54,750 nucleotides of DNA from Chloroflexota bacterium (GCA_016210565.1 JACQUA010000345.1:1-54750), one strand, 5' to 3'. Numbered from the stretch's first letter, positions 6,930-15,993 are shown. The notes: generated by a model not told the origin, from the letters alone. Numbers and translations: made by a program.

Positions 6930-9900
6930 ATGAACGATAATTGTCAGTTCGCAAACACGAGTAACAAGGTTGGTGCGGTGATGGTGGTGGGGGGAGGCAT
7001 CAGCGGCATGCAGTCCGCCCTGGACCTGGCCAACTCAGGATTCAAGGTCTATCTGGTGGAAGAGAAATCGTCCATCGGCGGGCGCATGGCCCAGCTCGAT
7101 AAGACCTTCCCCACGAACGACTGTTCGACCTGTCTCATTTCTCCCAAGCTCATCGAGGTTAGCAAGCACCTCAATATCGAGATCATCACCAACGCCTCGG
7201 TGCGGTCCGTGGATGGGGAAGAAGGGAACATGACGGTGAAGGTGTACGAGAAGCCCCGCTTCGTGGACGTGACGAAATGCACTTCCTGCGATGAATGCGC
7301 CAAGGTCTGCCCGGTCAAGGTTAAGAGCGACTTCGAGGGTGAACTGGTGACGCACCGGGCAACCTGCAGGCGTTACCCCCAGGCCATCCCGGCCGCGTAC
7401 TCCATAATCAAACGCGGGACCTCGCCCTGCAAGGCGGCCTGCCCCGCCCACATCAGCGTCCAGGGATACGTGGCCCTGATCGCCGAGGGGAGGTTCAAGG
7501 AGGCGCTGGACCTTATCCGGGAGGAAGTGCCCTTCCCTGGCGCCCTCGGGCGGGTCTGCACCCATCCCTGCGAGGTCAAGTGCACGCGGGGACAGGTCGA
7601 CGAGGCCGTTTCCATTTGCCAGCTCAAGAGATACGTGACCGACGAGATTATGGTCAAGGGCAAGGATACGCCTCCGGTCGTTAAGGAAAGCCGGAACAAG
7701 AAAGTGGCCATCGTCGGGTCCGGTCCGGCCGGCCTTTCTGCCGCCTACTACCTGGCGCTCTGGGGGTACCAGCCGACCGTATTCGAGGCCCTTCCGGTGG
7801 CCGGCGGCATGATGGTCGTCGGTATCCCCGCCTACCGCCTGCCCAGGGACGTCCTGAAAGCAGAAATCGATTTCATCAAGTCCGCCGGGGTGGAAATAAA
7901 GACGAATACGCCGGTAGGCGGTTCGCTGAAGCTCAATGACCTGGCAGCCCAGGGCTACGAGGCGACCTACGTGGCAGTGGGGGCCCACCGCGACAACAAG
8001 CTGGGGATCGAGGGGGAGGACCTGAAAGGGGTTATCTCGGGGGTGGGCCTGCTCCGCGATGCCAGCCTGGGCAAACCGGGTGGGCTCGGCCAGAAGGTCG
8101 CCGTCGTGGGCGGCGGCAACGTGGCCATCGATGCTGCCCGGACGGCCCTGCGGCTGGGCGCTAAAGAAGTTACCATCGTCTACCGCCGCTCGCGCCAGGA
8201 AATGCCGGCCAGCGCTGAGGAAATCGCCGAGGCCGAGGAAGAAGGAATCAAACTACGCTATCTCACGGCGCCGAATAAGCTAGTCGGAAAAGACGGGAAG
8301 GTCGTGGCCCTGGAGTGCCTGAGGATGGAACTGGGCGAACCCGACGAAAGCGGGCGGCGGAGGCCGGTCCCGGTCAAAGGGTCCGGGTTCAAACTCGAAG
8401 TGGATACAATTATCCCGGCCATTGGTCAGGCGCCGGACCTTTCGTTCCTCGACGGCGGCAGTAAGATCGAGACAGCCAGAGGCGGCGTCATCAAGGCCGA
8501 TCCGCTGACCTTCGAAACCGGCATGGGCGGCGTCTTCGCGGGCGGGGATGCCGTGCTCGGCCCGGCCACCGTTATCCAGGCGATCGCCCAGGGCAAACAG
8601 GCAGCAATCTCTATCGACAGATATCTCCGGGGCGAAGACCTGCGCGCCGGCCGCGAGCGGGAGTTCCCGGAGGTCGAAGTGCCGGTGGAAGGGGTGGAGA
8701 GACTCCCCCGGAAGCGGCCGGCGACGACCCCGGTTGAAGAGAGAATCAAGGACTTCCGCGAGGTGGTCCTGGGCTATCCCATGGAGGATGCCAGGGCCGA
8801 GGCGGAAAGATGTCTTTCGTGCGGAATTTGCAGCGAGTGCTACCGGTGCGTGGCGGCCTGCGGACCGAAAGCCATTGATCATTCGATGAAAGGCGCCGAG
8901 CGGGAAATCCAGGTGGGCTCCGTGATCCTGTCGCCGGGATTCGAACCGTTCGACCCGTCGCACCTCAAGGGCGAGTACCGTCATGGCATAGCCCCGAACG
9001 TGGTCACCAGCCTCCAGTTCGAGCGGATCCTTTCGGCCTCCGGGCCGTACCAGGGGACGGTGCAGCGGCCTTCTGACGGCAAGCACCCGGTGAAGGTGGC
9101 CTGGATACAATGCGTCGGCTCGCGGGACGAGACCTGCGGGCGCGATTACTGTTCGTCAGTCTGCTGCATGTATGCCACCAAACAGACGATCATTGCCAAA
9201 GAACACGATGCCCACATCCAGCCGACGGTCTTTTACAACGACATGAGGGCCTTTGGCAAGGGCTTCGAGCGGTATTACGAATCGGCCAAAGAGAAGTACG
9301 GGGTACGCTATATCCGCGGGCTGCCCTCAGACGTGAAGGAGTTGCAGCGGACGAAAAACCTGCTCCTGGAATACACCGGCGATGACGGGAAGAAGGTACG
9401 GGAGGAATTCGATATGGTGGTGCTTTCTGTGGGGCTGACGCCTTCGTCGAGCACCAGGGAACTGGGGGAGAGACTGGGGGTCAAGCTGAACAGGTTCGGG
9501 TTCTGTGAATCCGAGGGACTTAATCCCAACGTCTCGTCCCGGCCGGGGATCTATGTGGGCGGGGCGTTCGAGAGTCCCATGGATATCCCTGAATCGGTCA
9601 TGAGCGGCAGCAGCGCGGCCTGCCTGGCGTCGCGCGCCATCGCGGAAGCCCGGGGTAGCCTGGTGACGGCCAGGCAGTATCCGCCGGAGATCGACGTAAC
9701 CAACGAAGAACCCAGGATTGGGGTTTTCATCTGCCGCTGCGGCACCAACATCGCCAGGGTCGTCAACGTCCCGGGAGTGGCCAGATACGCGGCCACGCTG
9801 CCTTATGTGGCGCACGCGGAAGAGAACCTCTACACGTGCTCTACCGATTGCCAGCGCAAGCTCATCGAGACCATAAAAGAAAAGAAGCTCAACCGGGTGG

Positions 9901-11375
9901 TGGTGGCCTCGTGCACCCCGAGGACTCACGAGCCGCTTTTCCAGGAAACCCTGCGGGAAGCCGGCCTGAACAAGTACCTCTTCGAAATGGCCAACATCAG
10001 GGACCAGTGCTCCTGGGTCCATGCCACCCATCCCGACGAAGCTACTTACAAGTCCAAAGACCTGGTGCGCATGGCCGTCGCCCGCGCCGCCAACCTCCAG
10101 CCGTTGTACGATTCCACGGCCCCGGTCAAGAGGACCGGGCTGGTGATCGGCGGCGGCCTGGCCGGAATGACCGCCGCGCTGGAACTGGCCACCCAGGGCT
10201 ACGAAGCGGTGCTGGTTGAAAGGGAGAACGAGCTGGGGGGCAATCTAAGGCACCTATACAGCACTCTGAATGGTTCGGACCCCCAGGCCCTGCTGGCCTC
10301 ACTGTTGAAAAGAGTGGAGCAGACCTCGAAGATAAAAGTCTACAAGAGCGCCCAGGTAAAGGACTTCTCCGGACACATCGGCGATTACAAGACGCTCATT
10401 TCGACGCCGGCGGGAGAGGTGATGGTGGAGCACGGCGTGGTCATCGTGGCCACGGGCGGGACAGAATACAAACCAACGGAATACCTGGCCGATCAGTCGG
10501 ACCGGGTGTTCACCCAGGTGGAGCTGGAGGAAAAACTGGCGAGGGGGAACGGCGACGTCAAGGCCCTGAAATCCGTGGTGATGGTTCAGTGCGTCGGATC
10601 CAGGGAGAAGGACCACATGTATTGCAGCCGGGTCTGCTGCGGCCAGGCCATAAAGAACGCCCTCAAGCTGAAGGAAAACAATCCGGACACCGAAGTGTAT
10701 GTCCTTTATCGCGACATACGCGCCTACGGAATGAAGGAACTGAAATACCGCGAGGCCAGGGAAAAGGGAGTGGTCTTTGTCCGCTTCGACGTGGAGAAAA
10801 GACCGGAGGTGACTGTCGAAAGCGGCAAACTCAAAGTGAAGGTGTTTGATAGTGTGTTGGGCAGCAACATCCTCCTGGACCCGGATATTCTCGTCCTCAG
10901 CGCCGCGATAAGACCGCAACTGGACGCCAAGGAGTTCGCCACCAGATTAAAGCTGCCGCTGACGCAGGACGGCTTTCTGATGGAAGCCCACATGAAGCTG
11001 CGGCCGCTGGATTTCGTCAACGACGGGATGTACCTCTGCGGCCTGGCCCATTCGCCCAAGACTATCGAAGAGACGATCATGCAGGCCAGGGGAGCGGTAT
11101 CCCGGTCATTGACCATCCTGTCGCAGCCCTTCCTGATGGTAGGGGGAGTCATTTCGGTGGTCGACCCGGACAAGTGCGTGGCCTGTCTCACCTGCGTCCG
11201 TTCCTGTCCCTTCCGGGTACCCTTGATCAACGAAAAGGGCGTGGCGTACATCGAGCCGGCGGCGTGCCAGGGCTGCGGGATTTGCACTGCGGCCTGCCCC
11301 AGAAAGGCCATCACGCTCCGGCATTATTCTGATACACAGGTTGTATCCAAGACTGCTGTACTATGCTCAGCTTGA
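6930..11375 (+). CDS. hdrA: HdrA-GltD-HdrA fusion flavoprotein
   Basis: A 1481-residue protein, two to three times the usual HdrA length. Residues 1-160 start an HdrA: FAD-binding VVGGGISG (19-26), NDCSTCLISPK (63-73) and a CTSCDECAKVCP cluster (117-128). Residues about 165-570 are a GltD/NfnB-like NAD(P)H:glutamate-synthase-small-subunit module with its own CxxxCP clusters (167-218), FAD motif IVGSGPAGLSAA (261-272) and NAD(P) motif VVGGGNVAIDAA (392-403). The HdrA then resumes (CLSCGICSEC, 628-637; YCSSVCC, 740-746). A second HdrA-like copy spans about 930-1481 (ICRCGTNIA, VIGGGLAGMTAA, final ferredoxin clusters 1416-1456). Expected role: a flavin hub exchanging electrons among NAD(P)H, ferredoxin, HdrBC and MvhD. 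Bifurcation is inference. The ATG has an AGGA site upstream. Confidence 0.93.
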   Translation: MNDNCQFANTSNKVGAVMVVGGGISGMQSALDLANSGFKVYLVEEKSSIGGRMAQLDKTFPTNDCSTCLISPKLIEVSKHLNIEIITNASVRSVDGEEGNMTVKVYEKPRFVDVTKCTSCDECAKVCPVKVKSDFEGELVTHRATCRRYPQAIPAAYSIIKRGTSPCKAACPAHISVQGYVALIAEGRFKEALDLIREEVPFPGALGRVCTHPCEVKCTRGQVDEAVSICQLKRYVTDEIMVKGKDTPPVVKESRNKKVAIVGSGPAGLSAAYYLALWGYQPTVFEALPVAGGMMVVGIPAYRLPRDVLKAEIDFIKSAGVEIKTNTPVGGSLKLNDLAAQGYEATYVAVGAHRDNKLGIEGEDLKGVISGVGLLRDASLGKPGGLGQKVAVVGGGNVAIDAARTALRLGAKEVTIVYRRSRQEMPASAEEIAEAEEEGIKLRYLTAPNKLVGKDGKVVALECLRMELGEPDESGRRRPVPVKGSGFKLEVDTIIPAIGQAPDLSFLDGGSKIETARGGVIKADPLTFETGMGGVFAGGDAVLGPATVIQAIAQGKQAAISIDRYLRGEDLRAGREREFPEVEVPVEGVERLPRKRPATTPVEERIKDFREVVLGYPMEDARAEAERCLSCGICSECYRCVAACGPKAIDHSMKGAEREIQVGSVILSPGFEPFDPSHLKGEYRHGIAPNVVTSLQFERILSASGPYQGTVQRPSDGKHPVKVAWIQCVGSRDETCGRDYCSSVCCMYATKQTIIAKEHDAHIQPTVFYNDMRAFGKGFERYYESAKEKYGVRYIRGLPSDVKELQRTKNLLLEYTGDDGKKVREEFDMVVLSVGLTPSSSTRELGERLGVKLNRFGFCESEGLNPNVSSRPGIYVGGAFESPMDIPESVMSGSSAACLASRAIAEARGSLVTARQYPPEIDVTNEEPRIGVFICRCGTNIARVVNVPGVARYAATLPYVAHAEENLYTCSTDCQRKLIETIKEKKLNRVVVASCTPRTHEPLFQETLREAGLNKYLFEMANIRDQCSWVHATHPDEATYKSKDLVRMAVARAANLQPLYDSTAPVKRTGLVIGGGLAGMTAALELATQGYEAVLVERENELGGNLRHLYSTLNGSDPQALLASLLKRVEQTSKIKVYKSAQVKDFSGHIGDYKTLISTPAGEVMVEHGVVIVATGGTEYKPTEYLADQSDRVFTQVELEEKLARGNGDVKALKSVVMVQCVGSREKDHMYCSRVCCGQAIKNALKLKENNPDTEVYVLYRDIRAYGMKELKYREAREKGVVFVRFDVEKRPEVTVESGKLKVKVFDSVLGSNILLDPDILVLSAAIRPQLDAKEFATRLKLPLTQDGFLMEAHMKLRPLDFVNDGMYLCGLAHSPKTIEETIMQARGAVSRSLTILSQPFLMVGGVISVVDPDKCVACLTCVRSCPFRVPLINEKGVAYIEPAACQGCGICTAACPRKAITLRHYSDTQVVSKTAVLCSA

Positions 11376-11640
11376 ATGTCATTCTGAGCGAAGACGAGCG
11401 CAAGCGAGTCGGAGTCGAAGAATCCTTCGCTTCGCTCAGGACAAGTTCTCGTTGGTCGTGCAGCCCTGACAAAAGACCCTTCGACTTCGCTCAGGGGGAC
11501 AGTGTCATTGAAAGCGAAGACGAGCACAAGCGAGTCGGAGTCGAAGAATCTTTCGCTCCCCCCAGGACAAATTCCGTCGGGGGAGGGGTCCAGAGACCCT
11601 GCGACTGCTCTCAGGGTGACATCCTGTCAACAAACGAAAT
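11376..11640. repeat. Double copy of the CATTCTGAGCGAAG repeat
   Basis: Two diverged copies of a dispersed repeat (AATGTCATTCTGAGCGAAGA, then GTCATTGAAAGCGAAGACGA) in head-to-tail order fill the gap between the HdrA fusion and mvhD. Related copies lie at 12776-12892, about 15994-16070, 42377-42532 and 50460-50585. Confidence 0.8.
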
Positions 11641-11656
11641 AAGAAAGGAAAGCACT

Positions 11657-12082
11657 ATGGGCGAAGCCTACGAGCCCAAGGTGGTAGCTTTTGCCTGCCA
11701 CTACTGCGCTTATTCAGCGGCTGACCTGGCGGGTTCCATGCGCATGGAGTATTCACCCAACGTGCGCGTTGTCAAACTCATGTGCACCGGGAAAGTGGAT
11801 ACCCTCCACCTGCTGAAGGCTCTCGAAGACGGCGCGGACGCTGTCTTCGTGGCGGGTTGAGAGGAAGGCGATTGCCATTTCCTGGAAGGAAATCTGAGAG
11901 CTAAGAACCGGGTCAGGCAGGCCCAAAAGCTGCTTAAGGAAGCCGGCCTCGAGGAGGAGCGGGTCAAGATGTTCAATCTCGGCGCTTCCGACGCCAATAA
12001 GTTCGCAGCCGCCTGCAACGAGATGACGGAAACCGCCCGCCGCCTCGGCCCGAATCCTTTGAGAAAAGGAAGAACGAAATGA
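11657..12082 (+). CDS. mvhD: Selenocysteine-containing MvhD ([2Fe-2S] electron-transfer subunit)
   Basis: A 141-residue MvhD if the in-frame TGA at 11858-11860 is read as selenocysteine (residue 68). The reading frame continues without further stops for 73 codons to a TGA overlapping metV. The encoded tail (EEGDCHFLEGNLRAKNRV, GLEEERVKMFNLGAS) is typical MvhD. Two paralogues here have cysteine at this position: VVLACPEGKC in the protein at 53853-54296 and VIASCEEGNC in the C-terminus of the protein at 39387-41456. The other cluster cysteines (14, 17, 43, 73) are kept. A SECIS-like hairpin sits at the right distance downstream. MvhD links HdrA to an electron donor such as a hydrogenase or, in acetogens, joins the MetVF-Hdr complex. 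Without Sec insertion only a 67-residue fragment results. Confidence 0.88.
11861..11900 (+). promoter_or_regulatory. SECIS-like hairpin for UGA recoding in mvhD
   Basis: ATTTCC (11877-11882) pairs perfectly with GGAAAT (11888-11893) around the loop TGGAA. The apical loop starts 22 nt after the UGA, within the range known for bacterial SECIS elements, and carries guanines as expected for SelB binding. It lies inside the coding sequence, as in E. coli fdhF. Confidence 0.65.
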
Positions 12083-12768
12083 TTGTTGCCGATAGAAAAC
12101 AGTTCAAAGAAATACAGGACGTCGTAAGGCCGTACAAGAAACTGATGATTCTTGGTTGCGGCACCTGTGTGGCTGTCTGCATGGCCGGGGGCGAGAAAGA
12201 GGTGGCGCTGCTGGCCAGCCAGCTCCGGATGGCCAACAAGCTCGAGAACAAAGACGTCGAGATTGTGGAAGCCACCATACAGCGGCAATGTGACCGGGAG
12301 TACATCGAAGCCATCATCAAGAAGGCGAAGGAATGCGACGCCGTGTTGTCCATGGCCTGCGGCGCCGGCGTGCAAATGGTGGCCGACATGCTCGAACCCA
12401 TGCCCGTGGCGCCGGCGTTGAACACCCGCTTCATTGGCATAACTCTGGCCGAAGGAATGTGGGCGGAACGCTGCCGGGCCTGCGGGAGCTGCGTGCTGGC
12501 GGATTTCGGCGGCATCTGCCCGATGACCATGTGCGCCAAGAGCCTCATCAACGGTCCCTGCGGCGGCAGCAAAGACGGCAAATGCGAGACCAGCCCGGAA
12601 AGGGACTGCGCCTGGGTCCTGATCTACAACCGGTTGAAGAAGATGGGCAAGCTGGACAACATGCGCCAGCCCACCCGTCTGAAGGATTACCGGACCCAGG
12701 CCTACCCGGCCCGGCAAATAAACGACGCCTATCTCAAGCCGGTAAAGACCGAAGTAGCAGCAAAGTAG
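12079..12768 (+). CDS. metV: MetV, methylene-tetrahydrofolate reductase partner (copy 1)
   Basis: A 229-residue cysteine-rich protein of the MetV / MTHFR_C family. Conserved features are GCGTCVAVCMAGGEKE (Cys27, Cys30, Cys34), RQCDRE (Cys71), the CRACGSC segment (132-138), ICPMTMC (147-152) and NGPCGGSKDGKCE (158-170). In Moorella-type acetogens MetV binds zinc/Fe-S centres and couples MetF to HdrABC-MvhD. The start overlaps the mvhD stop (ATGA), so the two are translationally coupled. metF follows after one dispersed repeat. All conserved cysteines are present, unlike copy 2. Likely a stable MetVF heterodimer within the Hdr supercomplex. Confidence 0.9.
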   Translation: MIVADRKQFKEIQDVVRPYKKLMILGCGTCVAVCMAGGEKEVALLASQLRMANKLENKDVEIVEATIQRQCDREYIEAIIKKAKECDAVLSMACGAGVQMVADMLEPMPVAPALNTRFIGITLAEGMWAERCRACGSCVLADFGGICPMTMCAKSLINGPCGGSKDGKCETSPERDCAWVLIYNRLKKMGKLDNMRQPTRLKDYRTQAYPARQINDAYLKPVKTEVAAK

Positions 12769-12775
12769 AATCCGG

Positions 12776-12892
12776 CTGTCATTCTGAGCGAAGCGAGCGC
12801 GGCGAGCGTAGTCGAAGAATCTTTTGGAGGGGTCACCAAAGGCCCTTCGCCTGCGCCTTCGCTTCGTTCAGGGCCCCGGCTCAGGGTGACAG
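12776..12892. repeat. CATTCTGAGCGAAG element with inverted ends
   Basis: Imperfect terminal inverted repeats (CTGTCATTCTGAGC at the left; GCTCAGGGTGACAG at the right) enclose a GC-rich core. This is a compact, complete member of the family, inserted between metV and metF. Confidence 0.8.
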
Positions 12893-12913
12893 CATCTAGG
12901 AGGTTTTCCTGAA

Positions 12914-13786
12914 ATGAGTCTTCTTTCGGAAGCCCTGAAGAGCGGAAAGTTCGTAATATCCGCTGAAATAGGTCCGCCAAAGGGTGTTGACATAACCGAG
13001 ATGCTGGAGAACGCCGAGGTGCTGCGCGGAAAGGTTACCTCGATCAACGCCACCGACCAGCAGAGCTCGGTTATGCGGCTGGGCTCGCTGGCTAGTTGCC
13101 ATATCCTGAAGGACAAAGGCTTCGAACCCATACTCCAGATGACCTGCCGCGACCGCAACCGCATCGCGCTGCAATCGGACCTCCTCAGCGCCTACATGCT
13201 GGGTGTAGAGAACGTTTTGTGCCTCACGGGGGATTACGTATCGCTGGGCGACCATCCCGATGCCAAGCCCGTATTCGACCTGGATTCGGTCTCTCTCCTT
13301 CACGCCGCCCGGGAGCTGCAAAACGGCAAAGACCTGGCGGGGAAGGAGCTGAAGGGGTCGCCGCATTTCTTCACTGGGGCCATCGTTACACCCGGAGCGG
13401 ACCCTGTGGAGCCGCAGATAATCAAGATGGAAAAGAAGGTCAAGGCGGGGGCCCGGTTTTTCCAGACTCAGGCCATCTACGAGCCCAGGAAATTCGAAGA
13501 GTTCATGAAGTCGGTCAAGTACCTGAATGTGCCAGTGATGGTGGGCATCGTGGTCCTGCGTTCGGCGGCCATGGCCCGTTTCATGAACAAGAACGTGGCG
13601 GGGGTGCACGTGCCCGACGCGCTTATCCAAGAAATGGACAAGGCAGAAAACAAGGTCCAGAAAAGCAACGAGATCGCCGCCAGGTTGATCAACGAGATGC
13701 AGGGCATGTGCCAGGGCGTGCACCTTATGGCCATTGGTCTGGAGAAGAGGATTCCGGCTATCCTTGAGGCGGCGAAGCTGAAGTAG
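12914..13786 (+). CDS. metF: 5,10-methylene-tetrahydrofolate reductase MetF (copy 1)
   Basis: A 290-residue TIM-barrel flavoprotein of the MetF family. The catalytic glutamate lies in FVISAEIGPPKG (about 13-24), substrate/FAD contacts in CRDRNRIALQSDLL and LTGDYVSLGDHP, and FFQTQAIYEP matches the folate-binding region. It reduces methylene-THF to methyl-THF (or the reverse). A strong AGGAGG site precedes the ATG. Paired with the metV just upstream and the hdr-mvhD genes, it should receive electrons through the Hdr complex rather than directly from NADH. This copy is the most divergent of the three: LTGDY replaces the LSGDH seen in the others. Confidence 0.92.
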   Translation: MSLLSEALKSGKFVISAEIGPPKGVDITEMLENAEVLRGKVTSINATDQQSSVMRLGSLASCHILKDKGFEPILQMTCRDRNRIALQSDLLSAYMLGVENVLCLTGDYVSLGDHPDAKPVFDLDSVSLLHAARELQNGKDLAGKELKGSPHFFTGAIVTPGADPVEPQIIKMEKKVKAGARFFQTQAIYEPRKFEEFMKSVKYLNVPVMVGIVVLRSAAMARFMNKNVAGVHVPDALIQEMDKAENKVQKSNEIAARLINEMQGMCQGVHLMAIGLEKRIPAILEAAKLK

Positions 13787-13798
13787 CGTCAGGCCGGC

Positions 13799-13829
13799 AC
13801 CGCAGGCGTCCCTGCCTGCGAGGGCGGGA
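13799..13829. repeat. Hairpin unit CGCAGGC-GCCTGCG
   Basis: CGCAGGC and GCCTGCG flank a six-base loop. It is a single copy of the unit that forms the tandem array at the right end of the window and sits inside the metF3 5' region. Confidence 0.65.
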
Positions 13830-13900
13830 TTCCGGCAAAGTGCGGCTTCCGGTTCGCCAGGTAGCACGGGGGCAAGCGCCCTGACGGACACCCTTGTCGC

Positions 13901-13930
13901 TTTACATTGCCTGCTAGCTGAGTCTAGAAT
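13901..13930 (+). promoter_or_regulatory. Possible promoter before the second metV
   Basis: TTTACA (13901-13906), an 18-bp spacer and TAGAAT (13925-13930), in the 241-bp gap between metF1 and metV2. It would allow metV2, the kinase, metF2 and the regulators to be transcribed apart from hdr. Confidence 0.45.
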
Positions 13931-14027
13931 ATAGAAGCCTTCGGGGAAGGTCCCGTTTCCCGCCAGGGGATGGGCGAAAAAAAGAATAGCGTACTCCGTC
14001 CTAAAGCGTATTCAAGGAGGGTCTTGC

Positions 14028-14726
14028 ATGATTATCGGTGAGCAGAAGCCACTGGACGAGATTTATGATATGGTCAGGAAATACCGTGAGGTGCTGATAG
14101 TATCCTGTGGCACCTGCGTGACGGTCTCCTTTGCCGGGGGAGAAAAGGAAGCCGAGACCCTGGCTTCCAAACTGCGCATCAGGGCGCGGACGCAAGGTCA
14201 TGACAGGGTATTCTCGACGGCCAGCGCCAAACGGCAGTGTGAATGGGAGTTCCTCGATACGGTCGCCGCCCCGATTAAGGGCGCGAAGGCGGTCATTTCT
14301 ATTGCCTGTGGCATTGGGGTCCAGGCCATTGCCGAGCACTTCCCCGGTGTCCATGTCGTGCCTGGCCTGAATACCTCTTTCCTGGGTATGCCTGTCTCTC
14401 AAGGGGTGTGGGAAGAAAGGTGTGTGGCCTGCGGCGATTGCATTCTTCATCATTTCGGTGGCCTGTGTCCGGTGGCGCGCTGTTCCAAGGTCCTGCTGAA
14501 CGGTCCATGCGGAGGCTCGGTAGCCGGCAAGTGTGAGATTTCCGAAGACGTGCCCTGTATCTGGCAAATGATCCATGACCGCCTCAATACTCTGGGAATG
14601 GTGGATAACCTCGATAACATCTTCCCGGTCCGCAACTGGCGGACCAACAACGCGGCCGGACCACGTAGGATTATCAGAGAAGACCTGAAAATACCCGCTT
14701 CACCTCCGGCCGCAACCTCCGCCTGA
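14028..14726 (+). CDS. metV: MetV paralogue (copy 2), one cysteine lost
   Basis: A 232-residue MetV homologue with a strong AAGGAGG site. It keeps SCGTC (Cys27, Cys30), RQCEWE, CVACGDC, LCPVARC and NGPCGGSVAGKCE, but has serine at residue 34 (CGTCVTVSFAGG) where copies 1 and 3 have cysteine. That position is probably a metal ligand in MetV, so this copy may bind a modified cluster or have altered redox behaviour (inference). It is followed within 10 bp by the histidine kinase and then by metF2, an unusual separation of a MetV/MetF pair by a signalling gene. Confidence 0.88.
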   Translation: MIIGEQKPLDEIYDMVRKYREVLIVSCGTCVTVSFAGGEKEAETLASKLRIRARTQGHDRVFSTASAKRQCEWEFLDTVAAPIKGAKAVISIACGIGVQAIAEHFPGVHVVPGLNTSFLGMPVSQGVWEERCVACGDCILHHFGGLCPVARCSKVLLNGPCGGSVAGKCEISEDVPCIWQMIHDRLNTLGMVDNLDNIFPVRNWRTNNAAGPRRIIREDLKIPASPPAATSA

Positions 14727-14736
14727 GGAGGGCAAA

Positions 14737-15993
14737 ATGCCAGAGACCGACTACGTCCACTATAAGCTACTGTACAACATAGCCAGAGAGATAAACTCCA
14801 ATCTGGCGGTCAGTTCGGTCCTCCAGGCCATCGTGGAAACCACCACCAAAGCTGTGGAGGCCAAGGGCTGCGCTTTGATGCTGCTGAGTCCCGATGGCAG
14901 GGTGCTGGAACATACCGTTGTCTACGGCCTGAGCGACAGGTACATCAGCAAGGGTCCGGTCCGGGTCGACCCGGGGCTTATCGACGCTTTGCAGGGAAAA
15001 CCGGTGGCAATCGTTAATGTGATGGAAGACCCCAGGGTACAGTACCGGGAAGAGGCCCGGCGCGAGGGAATAGCCTCGATGCTCTCAGTGCCCTTCACCC
15101 TGGGTGATAGGGTGATCGGGGTGCTCAGGGTCTACACGGCCGACGTCCGGAGCTTCTCGGATGATGACATCGAGTTCCTGGTGGCCCTGGCCAACCTGGG
15201 GGCAATTGCCCTGGAAAAGGCCCGGATTTGTGAAGGTCTGGACACGGACCTGAAGAAAGCCGTTGAGGAGCGGGCGGTGCTGGAAGAACAAAAGCAGCGG
15301 TTTCTGAGGTTCATATCGATTGTAGCCCACGATTTGAAGGCACCCCTCGCGGCCATCCAGAGCTATTTCAGCGTCATGCTCGGCGGGTTCTCCGGGCCCC
15401 TCACCGAAAAGCAGAAGATGATGCTGGAGAGGAGCAGCCAGAGAATCCATGAACTCCTGGCCCTGGTGAGCGACCTGCTGGATATCTCCCGGATCGAGAC
15501 CGGGCAGATTGTCCAGGAAATGAAAAATATTTCACTCGGTGAAGTTGTGCGGAAGGCTCTGGAGGTGGTGGAGCCTGCCGCGGAGAAAAAGGGAATCTGT
15601 TTGAAGGTGCAGTCGCCGCCAGAGACTGTATTGATCTATGCCTCCGATGTCCGGCTGGCGCAGGCTTTGACCAATCTGCTAACCAATGCGGTCAAGTTTA
15701 CGCCCCAGGGGGGTGAGGTTGACATAATCGTGGAGGATAAAGAGGATGAACTCCTGGTGGAAGTGTCCGACACGGGGATCGGGATACCCTCCCAGGATAT
15801 GTGCCACCTGTTTGAAGATTTTTTCCGGGGCAGCAACGTGCAGGAGAAGGGAGCAGGGCTGGGGTTATCTATCGTGAAAAGGATTGTGGAGGCCCATGGC
15901 GGCAAGATATGCGTCGAAAGTCCGTGCAAGACGACTGGGGTGGGTACCAGGTTCAGTTTCACCCTGCCGAAACGGTCGGGTTTGCAGGTTTGA
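14737..15993 (+). CDS. GAF-domain sensor histidine kinase
   Basis: A 418-residue cytoplasmic kinase without membrane segments. Residues about 20-160 form a GAF sensor domain; 165-190 are a coiled linker. The HisKA dimerisation domain carries His198 in SIVAHDLKAPL. The HATPase domain shows the N box LTNLLTNAVKFTP (Asn317), G1 DTGIGI (345-350) and G2 GAGLGLSIV (372-380). It should autophosphorylate His198 and pass phosphate to one of the two receiver proteins encoded downstream. Being soluble and inside a metV-metF unit, it probably senses an intracellular redox or C1 signal through GAF (inference). The ATG follows a GAGGAGGGC site, 10 bp after metV2. Confidence 0.92.
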   Translation: MPETDYVHYKLLYNIAREINSNLAVSSVLQAIVETTTKAVEAKGCALMLLSPDGRVLEHTVVYGLSDRYISKGPVRVDPGLIDALQGKPVAIVNVMEDPRVQYREEARREGIASMLSVPFTLGDRVIGVLRVYTADVRSFSDDDIEFLVALANLGAIALEKARICEGLDTDLKKAVEERAVLEEQKQRFLRFISIVAHDLKAPLAAIQSYFSVMLGGFSGPLTEKQKMMLERSSQRIHELLALVSDLLDISRIETGQIVQEMKNISLGEVVRKALEVVEPAAEKKGICLKVQSPPETVLIYASDVRLAQALTNLLTNAVKFTPQGGEVDIIVEDKEDELLVEVSDTGIGIPSQDMCHLFEDFFRGSNVQEKGAGLGLSIVKRIVEAHGGKICVESPCKTTGVGTRFSFTLPKRSGLQV

